The position numbers were made by a program, and so were the translations under genes. A stretch of DNA of 64,000 bases, taken from positions 1-64,000 of the forward strand of contig NC_066599.1 of NCBI RefSeq assembly GCF_905475345.1. The letters are read 5' to 3'. The notes under the pieces were generated by a model. That model saw nothing but the letters and a program-made list of their open reading frames with translations. It did not search any database and had not been told where the DNA came from. Origin of the DNA: Vespula vulgaris. Lineage: Eukaryota; Arthropoda; Insecta; Hymenoptera; Vespidae. Shown here piece after piece: positions 32,885 through 47,586 of the stretch (the stretch's first letter is position 1; the number at the start of each line of letters is the position of its first letter).

Positions 32885-35182
32885 CTAGACAAAAAAAAAT
32901 TAATGATCGATGAGTCAACGGGTGAAATAATTGAATTAATTACTTGTGGTGAGATTTCGTTAATGTTCCATTTGCTCGCTATTCACTCGTGACGATATGA
33001 TAGATCAAGTGTATTGAGATTTATTGCCAGTACTCGATTACAAATACGAAGGTTTATGGAAATTTTAATAAAGAGTGAATTATGAGTGAGCACTACACGA
33101 TCGAATCTTATACCTTGTCGAGAATCTAGATTGGAATGCATTTAAAAGGAAGCAAGGAAACACTTATGCGCACTCAATCTCGACGACCGATTCAAATATG
33201 CTTCGAGCCGACGACAGGAACGGCAAACGTCTTTCTCGAACGATGATCGAGGCGCCTCTCTGGATCTCGCGAACGGTGGATCTTCCTCGACTATGTGCGA
33301 TTGGTCGGTTTAATTTTGGAAAAAAAGATCCAGCGGGGGCAAGTTATCTTTGCTTTATCCGAGTGCCACGGCAAGCGGCGGGAACGATCTAAAATGACCG
33401 ACCGGTTTACCCGGTAGGGACACACGCACACACGCGTGTGCATACGTATGTACACGTGTATAACACAGAAGAATCGTGAAGATCGGTGACGATCGACGAG
33501 TCTTTCACACTCAGGATTCTAGCATTTACCGTAACGTCTGATCTCCGAGGAGGAATGCGAGAGGAAACTAACATAACTAACGAGGAATCTTAACTCAATT
33601 CGAGGTTAACGTACTACGGCATCGAACGACAATTCCGATCGTTCTTTAATCTTCGCTCGATTCAAACGGTAATAAATCTTTGTTTGATACGAAAAAGATG
33701 AATATCGGTTGTCGTAGATTGTTCGGTGTATGGCAAATCGTGAGTCATCGTCTTCGTAGACTTGCCCGTATTGTCTCTCTCTCTCTCTCCTCTCTTTTTC
33801 TTTCTGTTTTTTTTTTTTTTTTTTATACCTCTTCGATAGGACACGAAGACGAGTCCAGGCCAAATCAACGAGCAGGTAATCCTAAGAAAGGACTTCGAAA
33901 GGCGTTCCGAGGGGAAAAACGTAACCGAGGAAATCACCGTTCAATAACGAACGTCAAGGAGGTACTCGAATTTTTTTCGTTCCTTTTCCGACGATAAATT
34001 TCGTCGAAGAAACGATGACGTTAATACGTCTGCTCTCGAGACTGCGTCTCGAATTGTTTTACAATGTAAATATCCAAGTATATATACTCTTTACCAAAAG
34101 AGAACTCCTCTTTTGTAGAAAGAAAAAAAAGATCGTTTTGAGGAGACACCGATCGCGAACAAAGGGAACTCAAAAGGAAGATCAAAGACCGTCCTTGGCT
34201 CTGTTGTTCGCAGGGACAATAATAATCCGCGTGGTTGAGACGAACATCGCGGTGGCCGCGACGCAGCGACGTGATTACCGAAGAAGAAATGTCTTCTCTC
34301 TGTCTATCTTCTTTTTGTCGAGGCATACATTGATTTCCGTCTGTGCACTTTGTGCGAATTAAAATGCGCGATGCATCGTTTCGTTTGACTTCTGTTTGTG
34401 CTCGTTGTACGTAGAATACAAAAAGGACAAGACAATAGAAAAGCTGCTGGTAGACGGTCGGATCGTCGATAAACTTCAATGAAACGATTTCGTTTTCTTT
34501 TATCTAACCAAGTACGAAACTAAGTGCGGCGAATTTGCCAAGTGTCAAAAATTTGTCGCGGGGGCGCACCCTCTCCTGGCTCATCCGACCTTCGTTCGAA
34601 CGGAAGACAGGAGAGAAAAGGAAGAAAGAAAATATGGGAGTGGAGCACGTCGGACGTCGCACCGGTAGAAATTCTCTTCTCCTTCTCTCTCTCCCTCTCC
34701 CAACAGCCCGCTCGACACCCCTACCCGCGACATCTCGTAAACCGATTCGTGGCCGAGATCCGATCCAAGATTTTGAAAAAATTTGCGCGACGATGCTTCG
34801 GACGATACCCTCGAATTTCGTACGATCTCTCATCGAATTTAAACGATTTTATTTATAACGAAGTGACGGACGTTCACTCACATACGTACGATTTATTCGT
34901 TAATGTTTCGTCCCAACGATGCGCCTACGAGTTAGTCTATCGATTTGCATACAATATCATGCAGCGTTCTTCGATGCATTTTTTGACTCGCTCGCTAGAC
35001 CGGCTTCGAGCACATTGGCCTCGACATGAATATTTTCGGAGAGGAGAATGTTTTTCAATCGATCGTAAAACGAAGGAAGGAAGGAAGGGTAGAAGGGAAG
35101 AAAGAAAGAAGAGATACAGAAGAAGCAATACGAGAGGCGAAGGCCAGAATTCGTTCGATAGAGGAATAAAATTAAGACTCAC
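32885..35182 (-). other. Putative first intron of Cht5
   Basis: The stretch has a T run (33808-33824), a CT-rich tract (33775-33800), a CACACGCGTGTG palindrome (about 33426-33437) and many short frames on both strands (up to 152 codons, Arg- or Ser-rich). None of them has a recognisable domain. I see no RNA gene. Confidence 0.5.
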
Positions 35183-35250
35183 CTTTGTGGTGACCGGATA
35201 GTCGAAGAAAAATCGTGCTCGATGCGGTGGTTAAGCTCATATATACCCAG
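35183..35250 (-). promoter_or_regulatory. Likely Cht5 promoter and noncoding first exon
   Basis: A TATATATGAG box lies at 35245-35236 on the minus strand. About 30 bases downstream a short exon could start (about 35212), and CACAAAG followed by GTGAGT gives a strong donor with the exon ending at 35183. The first coding exon is preceded by an acceptor (GTCTAG, exon start 32884), so a 5' UTR intron of about 2.3 kb is needed. The pairing is inferred. No other coding unit was found between 32.9 and 35.2 kb. Confidence 0.45.
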
Positions 35251-37783
35251 GTGGGCCCTCATTAGAATTCAGGTGCACGGGCTCGCGTACGATTGGCTAG
35301 TTCGTCGACCCTCTGCCTCCCGTCAACAACGAGGAGACGCAACGACGGGAAGACCGAAAGGCACGCTTCTGAAGACTCATGCGAGATCGAATCCGTCCTT
35401 CGAACTTTTCACAATGTCTCTCCTTGGTGCTATTTTTCTTCCTCTTCCGTTTCGGATTTGTGCACGCGCGCGCGATGACATCTATGGAAATATTTTCAAC
35501 ATTTAATATACGCTCAAACTAAAAATCAAACGCTTTTTTCTCTTTTATTTACTTACAGCTTATTTAGCACACTACCGCACAATGGCATTTGGTACGTTAT
35601 CGCACATGGTTCGTTCCAAACGAACTCAAGTCCTCTCAAATTTGCTAAATTGTCGAGAATCTTGGAAGGGACGCGTAAAGCGTTCGAGCTGTTTGAAATG
35701 ATGCGAGGCATATGTTAAAAGTTGAAAAAAAACAACGATCGATCGTACGATTGATTTTTTACGAAGAAAGAACACTGGCCCGTCTCTTAAGCTGTCTTCT
35801 AATCGAGTGTTTAAACACCGACTCAAGATTCTACAATTTGTAAGCATGCCTTCTCGAGTTATTTCAGACATTTATCCACGTCTTTTTCTACCGGGGGGTG
35901 ATATAAACTTTTAGTCGATAGAATACCAGTTTTCGGTGCAAACGACCGAAACGCGTATTCCTCGATTTCTAATTTTAATTTGCCGAGGTACGAAAAATAA
36001 GATCCTTTAGTTTTAATCTCAAAAGAGATGCGTTGAGGTAGATGTTAAGACGACTAATCGTCTTAACGTTCTCGATTATCATCGATCTTATTCAATAGCG
36101 GGCACGTATATGCGTTAGATTAGATAGTATTTTCTATTTTTTCGCTCGATCGAGTAACGTGCTTGATAGTCCTCGATGCCTTTGTTTTGTTATATCGCTA
36201 TCGTTATCGCGAATGGAGCGAAAGATAAGATTATAGAGAAGATGATAAGTTGTTCATCGTATTAATTTTATTTCATCGATATAACAATAACAGTGATTTG
36301 TTTTTTTTTTTTTGCGGTCACGGTAATTAGATACACATGTTTCGCTTCTCGTATACCGCGTTTGACGCAATGACTATTTAACGAGTCCAACGATAAGGAT
36401 CTCGGCTACCTTACGTGTAATACATACGTAACATAAGAAGTCGCGCACCCGTCGATTTAACATATGCATGTATCTGTTAAAGTGTCATTTAACCAGACGA
36501 TAAAACTCGCGAATATCCGTCAACGTCGACGGAAGGTCAGCACATCGACGAAGGAACATCTTTTTGTTCTTTTTTCCAAATTTAGGGCCGTACTTTCCAA
36601 GGGGCCTTTCTTTTCTTATCTTTCTTATTTTTCCTACGCACTTGCGTATCTATTAATCATCTTATGTACAGTCGCGTAATAATAATACATTTCTGTTCGC
36701 ACAGAAAAAGTGTATGCGTCTATATGTATTTATAGATAATGTATCTCTCTATGCGCGCGCACGCGCACGCACACGCACACACACACACACACACACAGTA
36801 TTACAGTAACGCGCTTATAAAAAGAACCTTGGCAGAGGGAGGCTCGACATATGTTTTTTTTTATTATTCAAATGTCTTCGCCAATGATTTTTTGTTTCTG
36901 CGCTAACGCAATTACGATTCATCTGTAATTGACTATAGTGTCGTAGCACCCGCGCTTTAATCGCACTGACTTTTGGCACTCCGTTTTATCGGTTTCTTTT
37001 TCTTGGAATATTATTTTTAATTATACTAAGTGCTCTGTCGCAAACGAAAAAATCAATTCGATTTGTACGATCGATTCGAGGGTGGGGTAGATATGAACGA
37101 ACGCAACGATGTTCGATTCGAAATGAAACATTTTCCTCATTGAAGAATCTCACGTGAAATTCAATATACGAGTATATATTTTTATGGCAACTACAAATGT
37201 CTCTTTCCGATTTATTCCCAAAGAGAAGAACGTTGTGCGATTATTGTACCTTAATATCTACGATTATTGCTAATTATCTAAGCTCGCCGAAAAGCTCGTT
37301 CGACGTACGCATCTTATTATTTTTCCCTTATTTATTTCATAGCTATTATTTCGCCGCGGTCCCATATCGATATTCTAAATTACATATTTCAATGGTGTTT
37401 CGTACATCGACACGATCATTTTCTATATTAATATAATTAAAGAAATAAATCAAAACATAGAAAAAAAAAGAAAAAGATAGAAAGCACATTTCATTCGATC
37501 GTCGCACGATCTCGCTCAGCCATTAGTTTTCTTTTCCCTTTTTATGTATTGTATTTTCTCATAATTTCCATCGTAACGATGTTCTTTCTTCGTTTCGCGC
37601 GTTTCATTGGCAGTAGTATAATGATTGTGCATCTGTTTCCTCTACATCTTCTTTTTCTTCTTCTTTCTTTCATTCACTTCCTCTTTTTTTTTCTCCTCTT
37701 CATTCACGAGCAAAAATTCTCCATTTGCTTTACCGTTGCGAGCATAAAGAAACGATATATCCAGATTTTTCACCCAGATGCGT
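35250..37783. other. Intergenic region between Cht5 and the kramer-like gene
   Basis: I see no gene. Features are a 10-bp-arm palindrome at 36044-36067 (GTTAAGACGA, loop CTAA), T runs at about 36300, a (CG/CA)n microsatellite at about 36756-36797 and a pyrimidine-rich stretch at 37640-37710. The minus-strand gene ending at 37784 should have its 3' UTR in the right part; a minus-strand AATAAA is present at about 37330-37335. Confidence 0.5.
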
Positions 37784-38312
37784 TTAGGAGTAATAGTTTT
37801 CTCTTTGCTGATAGAGGGGCAACGGCGTGACGGGTGAGAGGTCTTCGTCGTCTATACTCGACTCAGTCTTCAATGGAAGCGTAGCCAGTGCCTTGACTGT
37901 CGACGACAAAAAGATCCGGTCAGTGATCGACGAACGATCATTTTTGGAAGATTCACGCTGTGAAAGCAACGAACGAACGACGTACAAAGCTGTTAAAACA
38001 AAATGATTAAAAATGAAAGAAAAAAAGGGAGAAGAAAGAAAAAAAAAAAAGAAAACAAATGAAAGAAAAATGAAGACGATGAAAGAGTTAGAGGGAAAAA
38101 TATGAACAAACCTGAAAACCGATAAACGTGAAGGAGTGCGTGTCCTACGTGGGGAGAATCGAGAAAGCATGTCTGTCAGTGCGCCTGGTTACCTACACAC
38201 AGCACAAACAATCCAAAAAACACTCGCTACGTATTAAAAACAAAAAACAAAAAAGAGTGAGAAAAAAATTATAGTAAAGTTAAATAAAGGAAAAGAAAAA
38301 CAGATAATATCG

Positions 38313-38356
<44 letters not shown>

Positions 38357-41300
38357 AGTTATACCGAGTCGTATATCCGAGAGTAAGGATAAGGCCATGC
38401 GAGTTCGTATCTAAAGACGATGCTTTGATAATTATTCATGAGAAATGAACGTATGAAAAGAAACGTGCTAATCGACTGTGACCGGGAAAAAAGTTTCGCA
38501 TTCGTATATCGAATAATTCGATACAAAAAAAAAAAAAAAAGAAAGAAAAAAAGGAAAAAAAGAAAAAAAAAGACCGATTATTGGTCATGCTAATCACACA
38601 GCTGGTTCGGAGAAAAAGAAGAAAAACAGAAAAAAAAGAAAAATAAAGGAAGGATGATTGTGAGACCATGCAAAAACATCTCCAAATAAGATCGTTCAAA
38701 TTCTTTACGAATCGAAGAGATCGCCGACGTACCGGCCACCATTTTACTTTTCTCCATCACTTGCTTCGCAAGAATTTGATTGAGTTGAAGAATGTGTTCT
38801 CTCTGTCGTTTCTCCTCGACTACTTTTCTTTTCAACGTGTCCGACTTATCGAGGTCGATGTCGTCGTCTGAAGGTATAAACAGGAAAAGTTAATAGAGCG
38901 TAGAGGAATAAATGGTATTCGTCGATAAGAATCGAGTGGAATAATAGAAATATATGTACATCTTACCAGTTCCATCGGGTGCAGTGACAGTCGTTTCAGA
39001 AAGCATCTTCCTTATGGCCTCCGCTTTCTTCAAACGATGCTCTTGTTCTTCCGCCGTTAATTCTGGCGTCTGAACGATATGCAAATGAAAGGTTGCAATA
39101 TTATGATATTATAATTCATTTATACTCGCACATAATCAATCGTACAAGTTCACACGAGTTCAAATATCTTGGCAGTTACCTGTTCAGGAATATAACGTTC
39201 AGGAATGACGATCTTATTCGGAGTACCCAACAGTTGATCGATCGTACTCTCATTATATTTCAGCTCTTTGTGACTCAAAGTCGATCTTACGACGTCCGGA
39301 GCATTGATCCTAGGTCTGAGAGCTTGTTCCATGTCCAAGTCGTCTCTTGCTCTACCCATGCCCTGGCACACCCGAAAATAAGATTATTCAGTTTCGCGAG
39401 TTAACGCGACTTGATAAACAAACGAAAGATAGAAGAAGAGCGAAGATAAGCGTGAGACCGAAAGCTAGCGGAATTGGATGGAGCGATGAAGCCTAGTAAG
39501 GAGACGAAAGAATGAAATAAGAAATAAAATAAACGTCAGGTACCATCCTGGAGAAGCTGTCCTCGAGATCTAGAACGGGTTTGCTACTAGAAACGGTGTA
39601 GTGTCTTCTCTTTTCTTTAGGAACCTGTCTTCTTCTGGGTCCGTCGACTTTTCTCTCAGTCATCTCTTTAATGATCTGCTTTGCAGCCTCGCTCTTGAAC
39701 ACTGGCGACAATTGTGGGGAATCCGAGGCGCTATTCGCATTAACGATCGACCCAAATGTCGGTCTGTCTGGAGGTACGCCACCGAGATTGTTAAGAGAGA
39801 CCGGTTCTGGGCTCAATGCTATTGAGTTTTTCGCGAATGACGTAGAATTCTCGTATTGTCCGTACTGCGGATGCGGCGAGTAGTATCGTTGTTGTTGTTG
39901 TTGTTGTTGATTGAATCCCCTCGATGTCGATTGTCCAGAATGATAATTCTGATGGCTTGGACTGTAAGGTGGACTCGTGGAGTAGTTTGACGAGCTAATT
40001 GGCATCTGCGAACTCGACGTAGGGCTATCGATGTACGGTGACAATGTGCTATCGGAGCTTCCGTCGTGATTTTCAAACTGCAGTGATCATATCAGAAACA
40101 GAACGAACGTAAGGTAAAAGAACCAAAATGGATTTACGCCATGACATCGGGACGTGGGATAGGCGCGAAAGAAGAAGAAAACAGAAAAAAACGAAAAAAA
40201 AAGAAAACGAAACGAAACGTATACGACTAAGACGTATTGATTGGATAGTTGGACGCGTCCATTGAATCTGAACAAGGATTCGAGGAAAGAACGTATCCAA
40301 GTAATTTGAGTTTACCTTAACTTTGTGTCTTCGCATCATGATCGTTCTAAGAGCATGCATGCTGTCGCTGCGAGGTGGTGGAGCAACAGGAACATGATGA
40401 ACACTCGGCTGATGTCGCTGACCACCAAATCCTCGTGGAAGAGACATGCTTCTTTGGAATTGTACGTCGTCGAGCTCGGTCAGGTGTACGGTACTTTGAG
40501 CGTGAACGATCGGTGCTTCTTCAACGACTTTACCCAACTGGGCTTTCTGAAATCACGCGGAATATGCGAATAGCAGGAATCGAGGAATCGTCGATTAATT
40601 GGAAGAACAAATATTTGTGTAAAGTCTCGATCATTTATGCCGCGCCTTACTTCGAATTTCTGTGTACCAGCAACGTCATCGTCGGACAACCTTTTCGCCC
40701 CGCCTGGCGCCTGAAGTCCGTTCGTTAATGGAATTCCAATATTACCAGTTCTATCTCCTCGATCTCTCTGACGTCTCTCGGATTCCCGTTTAACGATCCT
40801 GACGGTCTTTATTTCTTGCTTCTCTCGATTGTGCAACAAGCCTAATGATTCGAAACTCATTATTTTCTCTTAAAGATTTTTAAACATCTTTCATTGAAAG
40901 ATGTCCGTCGGTATAGATATTGAACGAGCATCGACGTACCTGCAAATTTGTTATCTTCATTTTGCTTGTAATTGTCGTTCGTTAAAGAAGTTTCTTCGTT
41001 AAAAGGATGAATCGGCGGTGGTGGAATGTATTCCGGCAAAACGTTCGGTCCACCGTTTGTTTGGTTCACGCCGTTCTCGTTGCTTCTGCTCGTATCTACG
41101 AGCGTGCGTAAAACGATGATTCAATTGCATTCTCGTTATATATCATGGGCGATACTCAATATCATCCTATCGATCGAATTTTTCTATTTCATTTATTCAT
41201 TTATTTATTTTTTCTTTACCTTGAATTCTTGGCTCGGTATTGACGTACAACGGGGAAACATTAATCTGCATCAAACTGCCCTTCCCCTGCATTTGATCCT

Positions 41301-44300
41301 TCAACAATTGTTGCTTCAATTGATGCTGCTGTATTTGTTCCCGTAACTGGGGTGACAAGGTCGAGATATGGTTATGCGAGCTTTGTAGAGATGGTTGTTC
41401 GACGTGTTGCCGATTTGGCGAAGGTGACTTCTTGTGTTGCGTTGGTGACGCGTATCGACGATAAGGGCTCTCCAAGCTTTGTTTTCCATGTGCCGAGGAT
41501 AATAGCGACGGGCTCACCGGTGAGCCAAGGCCATGATCGAGAGTAATCCCGGAATCTAAATCGGTTTCCAACCAAGAGTTTTGAGTGCGTTTCTTTGAAT
41601 GATGAACAGGCGGAGCTGTAATTATATAATTACGTAGACGGTTAATACGTCCAATGCGACAGAGCGCGGAGACTTTCTCTGAAAATGTTAGAAAAAGTTG
41701 AAGAAGAATATTATACCAGGAGATGATTGTGGCCGAATTTGTTGTACCAAACTATGAGACTTTTCGGTTAGCTGCTGAACCTGAACACTGAGCTCTTTTC
41801 TTTGCCTTTGAAGATCACCGACCAATTGTTGAACTCTTCTCAATTCCGTTTCCAAAGGAGCCGTTGTACCCGATGGGTCTCTAGTCATATTACCAGCGTA
41901 TCTTCTAGAGGCTTGCAATTTTTGCCTTAGGACTACCAAATCTTGCTCCAATCTGGCATTTTCCGCTACAGTCTCTTCCAGTTTCTGAAAAAGGAATGAA
42001 AAATGTGTTTGTCTTCTGCAAGTATGACAGGTAAGAAGGAAATAAAAGAAACAAAAAGGAACGAAAAGAGAGAAAGCAAGAAAGGAAGGAAGGAAGGAAG
42101 GGTGGGAGGGAGGGAGGGAGGGAGGGAGGCAGAGAGAAAAGGAAAAAGAAGTAACGAAGCATCTAGATGTAACAACGATGAAAACGACGATGAGAAGGAC
42201 AATGTCGAAATTAAAGAAGATACGATTCAACGAAACTCAAACGTATTGGCTTTGTAAATATTCCATTTACCTGACCTGAGAATACCGGCTTTACCTGGAA
42301 ACAACGAATCCAACGTTTAATCGTTTCAACAAACTCGTCCCTGTTCTATGTACGCGCGTCACAATGCGATTCTCAAACAAACGAATCATTCGATATGATA
42401 ATTCGATCACGATCGCACCATCGAAAAGCCCAAATTTGATCATCGAAGCTCTCCCAATCGGTCACACGAGGAATGACATTTTCCAATCACGGACGTTTTT
42501 CCGAATATTTTACCTTGGAATTGTGTGCCAACAGTACTCTGACTCTGCTCAATTCGCGTTCCAATAAAAGTTGTTGCTTTCTGTAGCGTTCTGCTTCAAT
42601 CAAGTTGCTTCTGCTGCCTTGCAATTTGTCTCGCAAGCCTCCGAGAGCTTTTTCTAGAATCTCCTACGTGAGAGAGGTCACAACATTTATAACAGTCGGC
42701 AGTAGGTATATACGCGCACGCACAGATTGGCAGATAGAACTGTCATTGATCTCTCACGGGGTATACGTGATAGTAGAATTAATGGAAAATAAATCTGATT
42801 GGAATTAACCTTAAAGGAAATGCATACAAAGTAGACCAATTATCAACGCAAAGGGATAAAGTACGTTTCATGTTTTTTGATATTTCTTTAAGAATTGATG
42901 CATGGTTAACGAGTCGAATAGGGTATAAATAAATAAATCGTATTACGAACCTTGTCCTGCTGAAGGCTATGAAGGGTACCTGACTCTTCTTGGAGTAATC
43001 GGTCCAGTTTGTACAACTGCTGCACCTTGGCCTACGACACGAAGGTAATATCGAGTGTGAGCCTTGAAGCCTGACCGATCATTGAGGTTGCATATCGCGT
43101 TTCAACGAGAAGATATAAGTTGGACGAGAAATAAAAAAAAGACAACTCGCACACATTGAATAGTCATACTCTGTTCTCTCTTAGCCACATCACTTCATCT
43201 ATCTCATTAAATTCAAACTAAAACTCGAATAAAAATATTTTATGGTTCGCCTCGATGTTCGTTTGATTAATCGGACGAATCGATCATCTCTATCGATTAT
43301 TTTAAATTAACAATTTAGGTGAGATCTTCTGTAGCATTTCCGAATGCTCTCTAACGAAAGAAAAGTCTTGGTATTATTCGTTTCGTCGATCAGACGTGAA
43401 CTTTTGCTGATTACCTGCAATTGTCCATGATCCGGACTGAGTCTATTCCAATCTCTGCGTTCTTCAGCCAGCAAACGTTGCTCTTGTACTCTTTGATTAA
43501 ATTCCAAACGATCGCGATGATTTTTCGTGTTCTCTTGGAATAAATCGTTACGAGAAGCGGTTATGCTGCTACTTCCATTGGCAGTATTACGATTGTATAA
43601 AGAGCCGAGCTTGACCATGTTGTCGACGAGATTTATCAGAGGCTTCCCTTTCTCGTACTGATCATCAACAAAAAAAGGCTTTATTAGCTCGTCTAGATTC
43701 GTGAAAGATTTCAACGTCAACTTCGAAATTTGACGTTTTAAAAAATGTTTCTCTTTCGTTCTTTCCCACACTTTATCTTATTTTACCTGTTTTTCAAGAT
43801 CCATTAGGTGTCTCTTTAACTCTTCGAGTTTTTGAAGATTCTCCAAACGCCTTGGTGTGTCCAAATCTGTCAATCTTGCCTATGCCAAAGAAGAGAAAAA
43901 CTTGTTAATTCGCGAATAAATAAAGTCCCGTTCGTAAGTCAATTTAAAAATAGGTTTAGAAAATGGATTCGAACACGTCCGTGTCTCTTATTGAGAAACA
44001 TTTGATCGTGGAATACAACGTTGTCCCTATCAAAGTTGGAAACCTATGCGCCTCGGCGACGGTCAAGAGTCTACTGTCGTTCTGACGCTTCCAAGGCCGA
44101 CATTGAAATACGATATTCCTTACAACACAACAAGTAAGCACGTCATTTTTCGCAGGAAGATGGGAGGCTATGAAACAAGACGAGCAAACAGCAAAGAAAC
44201 TGTTGCTTGCGCCAATATCGAACGATCGTTCAAACTTCACTCGCGTGCTTTTTATGCAACAGGCAGATATATCAAAATGGAAAATACAACAAGTTGGAAC

Positions 44301-44704
44301 GATTCTCTAACGAATCAAACGTGTTTAAGCACAATCATCAAAAATGCTGAAAGCTATTTCATGAAAGACCTCAGCAAATGAACTTTAAAACTCGGTCTTG
44401 ATCGATCGGGGATGAAAATGGATCTTATCGGACCTGAGCCTCAATTTCCATGTTACAATTGTCCATGGCCTTGAGAAGGGTCGCGTTCTGCCTACGTAGT
44501 TGAATAAGCAACAGAACCAGTTCTTCGTGCGTCCTTCCGAGGAGTTCACCAGCAGAGACCCGAACAAGATCATTCGTTCCAATCTGTGTGGGTGTTAGCG
44601 TTGGAGTTAACGTTGGAGTTGGAGTTGGTGTTGGCGTGATCGTCGGCGTCGGCGTCGACGCCGACGTCGACGTTGACGTTGGCGTCGCCGTCGCCGTTGC
44701 CGTT

Positions 44705-44739
<35 letters not shown>

Positions 44740-46701
44740 TGCCGTCGGTGCTGTCGGTGAACCACTAGCTGTTATCCTTTGGTGGGCCAAATTAACGTTG
44801 CTCTGTTCGAGAGGACATGCAATTGTCTTTACTTTAACAATTCATCAATCGAAATCCCTATGCTCTGGCTAGTCAATTTTATTGGCACGGTTGGAGAGAA
44901 GATTCTTATTTTGTACGTTGGATTTATCGATTTCAAAAATTTCGTTAGAGCAGGAGAGAGTTTTAACGCTGTATGGCAATTGATGTGGGGTAAAGAGGAT
45001 TCATTTGTTGAGATCTTTCATCGATCGATAGCAGGTAATTTTACTCGTTAAAGAAGACAAAGAATTTTAATGAGAATTATTTCTATGGTATCAAAGTGTA
45101 ACGCCTAACGCATTAACTTTAATCGATGAACTTTAAGACATTACTGAGATACGAAAGTATGTATTCGTGGAAGGAAGAAATCGAAATGCATCGGCAAACT
45201 GGTCCTCCACCTTCCTTTCGATCGCGGTTATTCGACTTGGAGCGTCGCCTCGTTGCAGTGTCTCTCAACCGATCGCGAAATTCCTAAAGGAAGCATTCCA
45301 AACGATAAATCGAAAATTTGAATCACAGAAAATCTGTCGGAGTAGAAAACTCAAACGATATCCCATTTGATACTTTGCTATTTCATTCCAGCGAAGGCAA
45401 TCAATTAATAGGAATCGATCGATCTACTGGTGCTGACGTAAGGTCGATCAGTATTTATCGAAAAGTTACTTTATGCATAACCAAAATTTAGTTGGAACAA
45501 CATTGAACATAATCAAACGATTAGACACAAAGCACACAAGTCTATTCATCAAATGCACACACTTTTCTCGTTCACAAGCTATTTATACGTTTGCATGGGC
45601 TACTCACGATCGGACGAATCAAGTTTGGTGAATAGATGGGCCCAATAACACAAACTCTCGGGAAATAACTCTAGCGTGCGCTCGCACGAGAGACTGCGCT
45701 TCGTGGATAACGCTCTGACGAGTTGAAAGGTTGGAAGCCTTTGGAAGGAAGACTGGCGTCGTGCCCGTTCTGATCGGTTACTCGGCTCGACTCGCCTCGA
45801 CTCTCTTCACCGACTTTACCGCGGTACAATGTACTACGTAAACGGAATCTTTATCCCTCCGCCAGACGCCACTATTACCCCCACCATCTCTCTCTCCCCC
45901 CCTCTCTCTCTCGGAGAAAGTTTCGATATACTCGGAATTATACAAATTCGTAAGAAAATTGATAGGGAGTTTGAGCAAGGGCTAACGAGAAACTCGTCGG
46001 GCTCGTAGCCGCACGATAACGTTCGTATTTAGAAAGGGACAGGACACGGCAAGAGCATCCTCTAATCCAGCCATTGTACGATTCGCGTTCTTGCTTCGAG
46101 GGACCGTGGCCAACGTTCTTTTCTACTTTTTGCAGATCACATCGACCTCGCGCTTGTCATGGCCGCAGTCGACTTTCTTCTACGTCGAAAAACTGAAAGA
46201 TCCGACCGATCCCACCGGCCTGAAAATTCTATTTTTCTTACTTCTCTCTAATCGTATATCATTTTTTGTCAAGCATAACTATCGACATATTTTCTTCGCG
46301 TTTATCGATCAATTGTTTACTTTAATTATTACATATAAACTTGCACCGATCGATTCTTATCGATAAATCCTGCCTTGCTTTCTTCCGTTTATTGCAATGA
46401 CGTTCTTAGATCCCTTTTTCGAGAAGTCGATTAAAAATTTAAAAAAAGAAAAATCCAATGCTGCAAGATCATGTCTCGCGCGTAAACGTATCTTCTTTGT
46501 TTCGATGAACTTTCTCTCTTTGGTTCATCGAATTATTTGGATCCTTGTGAACGCGCCTTAACGCGTTCGTTTGCACGGTTCCCCTGCACGGTGCCCTTGC
46601 TGACCAATCCTAAGCGTATGCAGGACCGAAGGATCTTGGCCCTTGATTCTCTTAATCTCCTTCTCGTCTTTCTCTCTTTCGTTTTGTTTATAGCGAGTGA
46701 G

Positions 46702-46763
<62 letters not shown>

Positions 46764-47551
46764 GGGACAAGGAGAAATTTTTCTTGTTCCATTCTCTTTC
46801 CGTGTCCTTCTTTTTGACCCTTTTTACTCGAGCACCTTCTCTTCTTCCGTATGAATTCTATTTTCTAAAGGGAATTTTTTCTCCTAGACGCTCAGCAGCG
46901 ATCTTACCCGACCACTCGGGCATATGCCGAGAACGAACGTGCGATTCGATTCTCCTTGTAATTCATTCATTCATTCATTCACTTTTTCTATTTCGTGCGT
47001 GCGAAATGTCTATGTCGGTGCATGCCAGTGTTTTTTCTTTTTTCTCTTTTGTTTCTTTCTTAATTTCAAACGATTCCATCAAAAAACAGCAATGAGGATG
47101 ATTCGAAAGTGAACGCGTCGAGTATCTACGTATATGTGATTCAGTGAGTGTACTACGAATACATACACATTAATATTTTATTAAAACTCAAAGGTCGGAT
47201 TTCTGTTTTTTCCAAACTTTATCGCGTCGGAGATCAACTCCCGCATTATTTATCGGGAAATTTTACCGGCTGACAGTTTCCTCGGGGACATTAACGTGTG
47301 ATAAATTTTCAATTTGATGAGGACCCGTGGATATATACGATATTAATTTTGAATCGCACGCGCATGCACACGCACACGTACAGAAACGTACGCGTAGGTG
47401 ATGGGTGCGCGTGCGTATCATACTACGACGCCGCTCGAGACAAGATTTTAATTAATCGAACTAATGGGATTTACATGCTCGGACGATAATGCAGGAGGCT
47501 ACGCTCGATCGATGAAACGTAATGAGAGAGTGCCATAGGAGAGAAGGAATA

Positions 47552-47586
<35 letters not shown>

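Noticed and set aside
34524..35201. 225-codon plus frame overlapping the Cht5 first intron
   Set aside because: Arg/Ser-rich composition from simple sequence, no motif, opposite to the inferred Cht5 leader exon.
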